Shown: in pieces, positions 18,254 through 24,800 of the stretch
How the letters are laid out: every line of letters begins with the position of its first letter
Position numbering within the stretch: position 1 is the first letter of the stretch
From: Bacteroidaceae bacterium
Lineage (GTDB): Bacteria > Bacteroidota > Bacteroidia > Bacteroidales > Bacteroidaceae
Direction of reading: 5' to 3'
DNA: 61,872 bases
Assembly: GCA_017965425.1 (NCBI GenBank)
Contig: JAGCPY010000088.1
Location: 1 to 61,872, forward strand
Translations under genes and position numbers: made by a program
The notes under the pieces: generated by a model
What the model was told of the DNA's origin: nothing
Database searches by the model: none
The model's input: only the letters and a program-made list of their open reading frames with translations

Positions 18254-18643
18254 ATGAAGAAGATTTTCGCACTCGTGGCTGCTGCCGTGGCCATCAGCTT
18301 CGCTTCCTGCGGAGGCAAAGCCAACACCAGTGATCCCGAAACCGCCTGCGCATGTGGCGAAGGATGCGCCTGCACAGAATGCGCTTGTCCCAACTGCGCC
18401 GATTGCACCTCTTGTGGCGATGAACCCGCTGCTGCTCCTGCTCCCGCCGAGGCTCCTGCCGACGTAGATCAAGCTGTCGAGGATGCCAAGACCGCCCTCG
18501 AAGCTGTGCCCGAAGCTGTCAAGGAAGCTGCCAAGGCAAAGGCCAACGAAGTGGCTGATGCTGCTGCCAAGAAGGCAACCGATGCTGCCACCAAGGCCAT
18601 CGACGACGCTGCCGATGCTGCCAAGAAGGGACTCGGTCTCTAA
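18254..18643 (+). CDS. Small Cys-rich lipoprotein with helical Ala/Lys tail
   Basis: The protein has 129 residues from ATG 18254. The signal peptide MKKIFALVAAAVAISFASC ends in a lipobox with Cys19. Residues about 32-55 hold nine cysteines in a tight pattern (CACGEGCACTECACPNC, then CTSC), suggesting metal or metal-cluster binding or multiple disulphides. A Pro/Ala spacer (PAAAPAPAEAPADV) then leads to about 60 residues of Ala/Lys/Asp-rich heptads predicted to be one long helix or coiled coil. I recognise no named family. A long hairpin terminator follows, so it is probably monocistronic. The role is unknown; an envelope metal-binding or stress protein is speculation. Confidence 0.75.
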   Translation: MKKIFALVAAAVAISFASCGGKANTSDPETACACGEGCACTECACPNCADCTSCGDEPAAAPAPAEAPADVDQAVEDAKTALEAVPEAVKEAAKAKANEVADAAAKKATDAATKAIDDAADAAKKGLGL

Positions 18644-18702
18644 TCTACCCCTAAACCTGCCGACGTTCCTGCCAGAAGGTGTGGACGTGAAGCAGGGAAC
18701 GT

Positions 18703-18758
18703 GCAGACGTTCAGCAAAGAAGGTGTACATCTTCCTGCTGAACGTCTGCTCTTTATTT
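18703..18758 (+). terminator. Long hairpin terminator after the Cys-rich lipoprotein
   Basis: A perfect 14-bp stem (GCAGACGTTCAGCA, 18703-18716, with TGCTGAACGTCTGC, 18736-18749) encloses a loop that is itself a near-palindrome (GAAGGTGTACATCTTC). It is followed by TCTTTATTTG. The loop motif AAGAAGGTGTACA recurs in the hairpin at 46115-46160. Confidence 0.65.
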
Positions 18759-18797
18759 GTCCTCTTCACACACCACCTCCCTCCATTGTTTTGTCAT

Positions 18798-18894
18798 CAA
18801 TCCCTCAATCCCTCACCTTTTGACGTATCTTGCTAATAGGCAAGTGCTTACAGGTGAGGGATTGGTGAGGGATTGGTGAGGGATGGTGAGGGAT
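18798..18894. repeat. GGTGAGGGATT tandem array, left side
   Basis: At 18798-18817 the strand reads CAATCCCTCAATCCCTCACC. At 18853-18894 there are four head-to-tail units of GGTGAGGGAT(T). The two parts are inverted, so they can pair. The gene-free stretch 18644-19008 otherwise holds only the terminator at 18703. The reverse-complement array lies at 19710-19754, about 0.8 kb away, across the interrupted lipoprotein gene. Confidence 0.75.
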
Positions 18895-19008
18895 ATAAAG
18901 TGCTTCGGACTCGTGCAACGAAGAAGCGGAGTGCCCTTCACCACGAATCCGAGGCAGTATTGTTTTTGACGAACCCAGGGAGCCGCCTTTCAGCAAATCA
19001 CTGAACAC

Positions 19009-19479
19009 TTAATACCTATAGTGTCCTGTGCTCCATTCAGCAGCGGTTCGTAAAAAGTAACCGCGTATTGTTTCTTTGCTTGCGCCGCCCATTTCACCAA
19101 TCATGTCGCTGGTGATGGTGCTACCGCTGAGCTTATAGCGATTCGGATCCTCGTCTTCATCAAGGTCATCTATCATTTCTTCATAAAGATCTTTTGCGAA
19201 ATCAGCAGAGTTGAAAGTTAGATAGGCTAAAGCGCGAACGCATTTGCCGTCCTTGAAATCGGCAACTCATTTTTCAGTGGCCTTTACACCCTCACCGTCC
19301 CAGTTGTCAAGGTTTGCAATCAAGACGATCTGGTCTTCAGTCTCTGTGACGACGATGCCCTTCTCGTTGAAGATAACTTCTGAATTGGATTTGTTTCCGT
19401 CTTCATCGTCCTTACCGCAAGCGACGAACGTTGCCACGCACCCGAGGGTGAGCAGGCATAAAAGTAGATACTTTCTCAT
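19009..19479 (-). pseudogene. Small lipoprotein gene interrupted by an in-frame TGA
   Basis: The frame starts at ATG 19479 (MRKYLLLCLLTLGC ... FVACGKDDEDG), a lipoprotein signal with lipobox FVAC. It reads 70 codons and meets TGA at 19267-19269, after GEGVKATEK. The same frame then continues without a stop for 85 codons (VADFKDGKCVRALAYLTFNS ... AAEWSTGHYRY) to TAA at 19009-19011. The downstream part has protein-like composition with a hydrophobic/amphipathic pattern, and the two halves join without a shift. This is best read as one gene of 155 residues plus a nonsense codon. The options are a recent pseudogene, a base error or readthrough. The family is not recognised. Confidence 0.75.
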
Positions 19480-19528
19480 GTTTGTTTTGTTTTTAGAGTT
19501 TAAGTGTATTGTTTTTTCAAAAACGGCG

Positions 19529-19536
19529 CAAAAGTA
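19529..19536 (-). promoter_or_regulatory. -7 promoter element of the interrupted lipoprotein gene
   Basis: TACTTTTG on the minus strand, 49 bp before the ATG at 19479, fits TAnnTTTG. No clear -33 TTTG is seen. It shows that the 5' end of the interrupted gene keeps an apparent promoter. Confidence 0.4.
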
Positions 19537-19709
19537 CATATAATAAAGGGATTTTGACCTCCTCACAGGCTAAAACTTGTTAATGTACGGTCTCTTGACT
19601 GTAGGCTTTGAATTCATTTCGAGTTGATGACGGCTGCAAACTTATTGATTTTCTTTCAATTCCATAAATAGACAAGATGAATGTTGAGATTATCACTTCT
19701 GATGGTCAC

Positions 19710-19807
19710 ACAATCCCTCACCATCCCTCACCTATTCCTCACCAATCCCTCACCCACAACCGACTATCTTCCAGGGATATAGGCTAAATGGTGAGGGATT
19801 GAGGGTT
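19710..19807. repeat. CAATCCCTCACC array, right side
   Basis: Units of AATCCCTCACC or close variants run from 19710 to 19754, followed at 19790-19807 by one unit in the opposite orientation (GGTGAGGGATTGAGGG). This array is the reverse complement of the one at 18853-18894. The gene-free stretch 19480-19840 otherwise holds only the -7 box at 19529. Confidence 0.75.
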
Positions 19808-19840
19808 TTCACCAAAAACTTGTGTACCGTTCTTCAGGAG

Positions 19841-20974
19841 TCAGACCCTTTTCTGTAGGCATGCAATCATCTCCTGCGCTGCATGTTGGGGTGCGCCTGT
19901 TGCCCCAAGACGCTGCGCAACGTCTTCATAGCCAGCCAACTGATGTTCGCGGGCAGAACCGCCTGGAAGGATGGTGGAGAGGTGGTGGCGGCAGTTGTCA
20001 ACGGTCATTTGTTCGGCAACCAGTTCCGGCACAACTTCCCGACCTGCGATGAGGTTCACCAATGAGACAAAAGGAATCTTCAGGAGAAGGCGGCGAACAA
20101 GGGTGGCCAGTTGGCGGAATTGCATGAAATAGCAGACGACTTGGGGAACGCGGAAAAGTGCGGTCTCGAGCGTCGCCGTGCCAGAGGTGACAAGGGCGGC
20201 AGTCGATCGTGACAAAAGGTCGTAGGTGCGTCCGAAGATGATTTCCACGGAATGGTCGGCGATGTACTTTTGATAATATTCCTGTGGTATGTTGGGTGCT
20301 CCGGCGATGACCAGCTGATAGCGGTCGGTGAACGGCTTGGCCGCAGATAGCATACGGGGCAGGTTGTCGCGAATTTCCTGTTTGCGGCTGCCGCAGAGGA
20401 TGGCAATGATTTCTCCATCGGGTAAACTGGCCGACACGCTGTCATGGGTGGCGGAATTCTGATAGGCAGACACTTCATCCACCGTGGGATTGCCGACGTA
20501 GTGGATGGGAAGGCCGTGTTTCTTTTCGAAGAAATCTACCTCGAAGGGTAGGATGGAGAAGATTTCATCGACGTCCCTGCGCAAGGCTTTGATACGCCAT
20601 TCCTTCCATGCCCAAAGTTTCGGGGCAATGTAGAAGAAAACAGGACAAATGCCGATGAAATGGACGAATTTGGCTATTTTCAGGTTGAAGCCCGGATAGT
20701 CGATGAGAATCACGACATCGGGCTTCCATGCCACAATGTCTTCCTTGCATTGCTCCATGCCACGCAAGATCGTTCGGGCGTGTAGAAGCACAGGGATGAC
20801 GCCCATATAAGCCAAGTCGCGGTAGTGGCGGATGAGGGTGAGACCTTGTTGCTGCATCAGTTCACCACCGAATCCACGGAACAGGGCTTCGGGGTCTTCG
20901 GTCTTCAAGGCGGCTATGAGATGGGACGCGTGGAGGTCGCCGCTGGCCTCGCCGGCAATGAGGTAGTACTTCAA
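19841..20974 (-). CDS. lpxB: Lipid-A-disaccharide synthase
   Basis: The protein has 377 residues, usual for the family. It joins UDP-2,3-diacylglucosamine and lipid X to give the lipid A disaccharide at the inner membrane. Seen: the N-terminal GEASGD motif (about residues 8-13), DVVILIDYPGFNLKIAKF, FYIAPKLWAWKEWRI, ILPFEVDFFEKK, YVGNPTVDE and late SGTATLETALF. The start codon must be TTG at 20974, because GEASGD sits eight residues in and no ATG lies near in frame. It follows surE by 28 bp on the same strand, an arrangement consistent with one envelope operon. Confidence 0.95.
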   Translation of the reverse strand: MKYYLIAGEASGDLHASHLIAALKTEDPEALFRGFGGELMQQQGLTLIRHYRDLAYMGVIPVLLHARTILRGMEQCKEDIVAWKPDVVILIDYPGFNLKIAKFVHFIGICPVFFYIAPKLWAWKEWRIKALRRDVDEIFSILPFEVDFFEKKHGLPIHYVGNPTVDEVSAYQNSATHDSVSASLPDGEIIAILCGSRKQEIRDNLPRMLSAAKPFTDRYQLVIAGAPNIPQEYYQKYIADHSVEIIFGRTYDLLSRSTAALVTSGTATLETALFRVPQVVCYFMQFRQLATLVRRLLLKIPFVSLVNLIAGREVVPELVAEQMTVDNCRHHLSTILPGGSAREHQLAGYEDVAQRLGATGAPQHAAQEMIACLQKRV

Positions 20975-21002
20975 GAACGTGAAAATGAAAATGAACGGAC
21001 TG

Positions 21003-21794
21003 TTACAGGGAGTGGGGAGAGAGCAGAAGCTGAATCTGATTCATGTTTTCATGAGCCGTCATGTCGATGTGAATGGGCACGATGGAAGCGAAGCCGTTGC
21101 GCAGGGCGGCAAAGTCGGTGTCGGTGGCTTCGGGTTCAAGGTCGGTGAAATGTCCCGTGAGCCAGAAGCTTTGCTCGCCATGCGGGTTAGAGGCGGTGGC
21201 CCATTCCGCACTCCACAGCCCTCGTGCCTGACGGCAAAGACGCCATCCCTGGAACGACGGGCGGTTGGGGAAATTGATGTTCAGGCAAACATCCTGCGGC
21301 AGCCCGTCTGAGAGGATGCGTTGGCAGAGCGTGTTGAGGGCTTGCAAGGCTTCTGGGCAGACAGGATGATCCTCGTAGCGCTGGCCACGTGGAAGATAGA
21401 GTGAGATGCCAAGGGAAGGAATGCCTTTCATGCAGCCCTCGATGACAGCACCCATCGTGCCGCTATAGTGGATACTGATGCTGGCATTGTCTCCCTGGTT
21501 GATGCCGCTGAGAATCAAGTCTGGACGGCGAGGCAGAATCTGCTCCCAAGCCAGCTTCACGCAATCCACAGGAGTGCCCGTGCTCGTGTAGAGATGTTGG
21601 TTGGGGGACGTTGTGGTGAGTTTCCTGTAGCTCACCGGAATGTTACAGGTGATGGAGGCTGCCGCACCTGAACGTGGGCCGTCAGGAGCAACGATATATA
21701 CCTCTGAAAAGGTGGCGACGGAGCGGGCAAGGGCTTGGATGCCGGCGGCTTCATAGCCGTCGTCGTTGGTGATGAGGATGAGTGGCTTGTTCAA
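21003..21794 (-). CDS. surE: 5'/3'-nucleotidase SurE
   Basis: The protein has 263 residues. The SurE metal and phosphate motifs are plain: ITNDDGYEAAGI at the N-terminus, IVAPDGPRSGAAASIT, and LSGINQGDNASISIHYSGTMGAVIEG. The enzyme removes phosphate from nucleoside monophosphates. The start codon is TTG at 21794 (LNKPLILITNDDG); there is no ATG between it and the essential NDDG motif. It lies between the alpha-2-macroglobulin gene (38 bp upstream) and lpxB (28 bp downstream), all in one direction. Confidence 0.95.
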   Translation of the reverse strand: MNKPLILITNDDGYEAAGIQALARSVATFSEVYIVAPDGPRSGAAASITCNIPVSYRKLTTTSPNQHLYTSTGTPVDCVKLAWEQILPRRPDLILSGINQGDNASISIHYSGTMGAVIEGCMKGIPSLGISLYLPRGQRYEDHPVCPEALQALNTLCQRILSDGLPQDVCLNINFPNRPSFQGWRLCRQARGLWSAEWATASNPHGEQSFWLTGHFTDLEPEATDTDFAALRNGFASIVPIHIDMTAHENMNQIQLLLSPHSL

Positions 21795-21832
21795 TGATGA
21801 AAGGTATAAAGATGAAGAAATAAAATGAGCGC

Positions 21833-24800
21833 TTATTGTTTGTCCACGGTCAACTCCACTGCCGGCGTATTGCCACCATATTCAGGTGCATAGAGGCATC
21901 GGAGAGTGACGAGTCCCGTGGTGTAATGTCCAGTGCGGTCGATGAATGCCGTTTCCTCCAACACGTAGGTGCCTTTGGGCAGGTGGTCGAAGAAGTAGTC
22001 GGTGTGGGCATCGTGCACGGATCGGTAGTAACCCAGACCTCCTTGATAGCGGTAGCCCGACACTTGCTCGGCAGGTTCGGCGCAAGCGGCACGGTCGGCT
22101 CTCAGGCAGACATATTCATAGTCGCGGTCGGCGTTGATGACATAGCGTGTGATGAACTTGTCGCCCAGACGTGGTGTCGTGGAGCTGAGTTCGCGACGGA
22201 TGGTAAGTCCGGCTGCGTGTGCAGAGGCATCTTTGACAGGTGTGAGATATTGTGCATAGACGGCTCCCCAAGCTTCGGCCTTGCTGTTGCGTTGGACGGT
22301 GATACTCTTGGGAGCGGCTCCGTCGTGGTAGGTCTGTTTGATGTAGCCAAGGGCGGCAGGCGAGGTGTTTTTGCCGTCGGCAGACGTGGCTGAGACATTC
22401 ACCTTGCGGCGGGCATAGTTGAGAGTGATGCGGTCTTTTTCCGTTTCCTCTAATTCTGCTGTGTTGTTGTTCAAGAGGGCGTAGATGGCATCGACGGTGC
22501 AGATGCTGGACTCCCACATCTGCGTCCGCTTTTGTTGTAGCAGCCAGCGTCGCAAGCCGTGCATAAGCGATGTCTCGTCACCATCCAGCTCGGCAACTGC
22601 TTCCATGGCGGCGGTGTGGATGGTCACTTTGTGATCCGTCGGGGTGAAACTGCCACCTGCATAGTCGAAGAAGGTGCCGTGCTTGGACGTCGTGGTCAGG
22701 TGTTCCTTCATGGAGTCGTAATAGAGTTGGGCATCTTTCTTCCGACCAGCCGTTCTCAGCACAACGGCGGCCACGGCACGTTCCATGTTGCCCATGCTGG
22801 CAACCGAGCCTTTCAGGTGATCAAGCAGATAGCGGACATCGGCTTGCTGGTCTTTGGTGAGCTTGATGCCCACGAGCTGAGTGATATAGACATAATGCAG
22901 GTGCATGAGTGAACCCGTATGGATGGTGGTGCCTTTAGCTTCAGCTTTCTTCATCTCCTGAATGAGCTTGGCGTTCTCTTGGGCTATGAACGTAAAGGCT
23001 TTCTCCAAAATCGTGTTCGTTTGCCTCTTGGCCGTGGATGGCAAGGCAACGAAATTGTCGGTGAGAGTGCGCAAGCGTGTCAGTTCTAGGCAAACGAGGC
23101 GTGTCATCAGCTCGCTGCTGCGCATTCCCGGAAACCAGCCGAAGCCCCCGTCTGGCTGTTGACGTTGGGTAAGACGTTCCAAGGTCGAGGACAGGCGGCT
23201 CTCGACAAGATTCTCGTTGAAAAGGTCGATGAGTTGAGCACGATGTTCATTGTCGCTGTCGGCTTCTCTCAGCCACGGAGTCTCGTCGAGGATAATCTGT
23301 TTCAGTTCCTCGTTTTGGCTGAGGGGGCTGGCAAGTGCTGAAGCGACATCTGTGCCGCTGCCGTTTGCCCGGCGGCTGTTGGCTGTTTGTTGTTTCCACA
23401 GCTCGATCATCTCCTTTAAGCGTGGGGTGCTGGCGGCGATGTGCGCTGCCAGGGAGTTGCCATATAAGAGTGAGGTCAATGACAACACATCGTCGTTTTG
23501 AGGTTCACGCAGTGCAGGCAATGCCTGAACAACGTTCCAGATAGGATGTGTGGTGTATTCCACGGTCAGGCGGCGTTGGGTAGCCGTGCGGCTGTCGTTG
23601 TTGAAGAGGGAGGATAGGTCGGTGGTGAAGGTGCCTTCTCCGTCAGCCGCGATTTCCACGCTCTCTGTCATCCATTCCTTTGCAGAAAGAATAGGCAAGT
23701 AATGCTGCTCGCCGTCGGAGAAGACTGCGTCTCGCTTCTTGGCGGGCGTTGTTTCGGCAGTCAGGCGTACTGCCACGACAGGCACGTCTTCTGTGGGTGT
23801 ATAGTCGAAAGCGAGGACGCATTCGCCGTTGGCTTCTGAATGGAAGGGTAGCGTCTGTTTCAGGATGATCTTGTCGGTTTCGGGATTGAAGACTTCCAGC
23901 TTGGTGTTTCCGCTTAGAGGTGTTTCCGTGAGGTTCTGAACGACAGCCCTGATTTGGCTCTGATCTCCAGCACGAAGGAAACGTGGCAGATACAGACGCG
24001 CCATCATCTCCTTGCGTGCGATTGCCTGTGCCTGAATGTTGGCAGACATCATGTCAGACGTGTGTGCGATGCCCAAGAGTTGCCACGTTGTCAGGCTTTC
24101 GGGCAAGGTGAAGGACAGCGAGACCTCACCTGTCTTTGGATTGGAGTGCAGGCGAGGCATGAAAGCAGCCGTCTCGTTGAAGTTTGTGCGGACGGCAGCA
24201 GAGGCGTTGCCCACGGTGCCACCGTCATCTTCACCAGAACCGCTGCCTTCGGATTCTTTTTCTACAGTTTCCCCAGCCATTTTGGCAGAGGCGGTGGACA
24301 TCTTTGGTGCTTCGCCATAACCTGTCATCACTACTTCGTGCAAGACCGCGTCAGAAGCGGCAAACTCCTCCATCACTGCCCCCTTGCTGTTGGCTCTCAA
24401 CATGCGAGTGCGGGAGTTGAGGACTGCGTAGAAACTGAGCCTGCTGAACCATTCTTCGTTGAAACTATCGAAGGACAACTCCTTCACAGGATAGTCTTTC
24501 ATGGCAAAGTAGAGTTGCTGATGTGCACTGCCTGTCTGGAAAAAATGGCGAGAGCTCCAAGGCATGTAGCGGAGATTGTGCATCCGGTTGACGAGGAAGT
24601 TCCACGAATGAGGAGTCAGCTGATCCAACGAGGCATCGTAAATGGTTGCCATGAGGTTGGCCGGGGCGGGTGTGCCGTCGGGTAAGGTCAGGCGCAGCGT
24701 CCATGTTTCTTTATCCCCTGGATGCAGACGGTCTCGGAAGGTCGTCCATTGCCAACGCAATTCCCGGTCGGGCAGAGTGAGCCTCAGTGATTTGTTCATC

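Noticed and set aside
19267-19269. Selenocysteine reading of the TGA
   Set aside because: No SECIS-like hairpin is evident just after the TGA and no selenoprotein family is matched; a nonsense change or readthrough is simpler.
18798-19807. CRISPR-like reading of the GGTGAGGGATT arrays
   Set aside because: Units are about 11 bp, head to tail with no unique spacers, and no cas genes are present.
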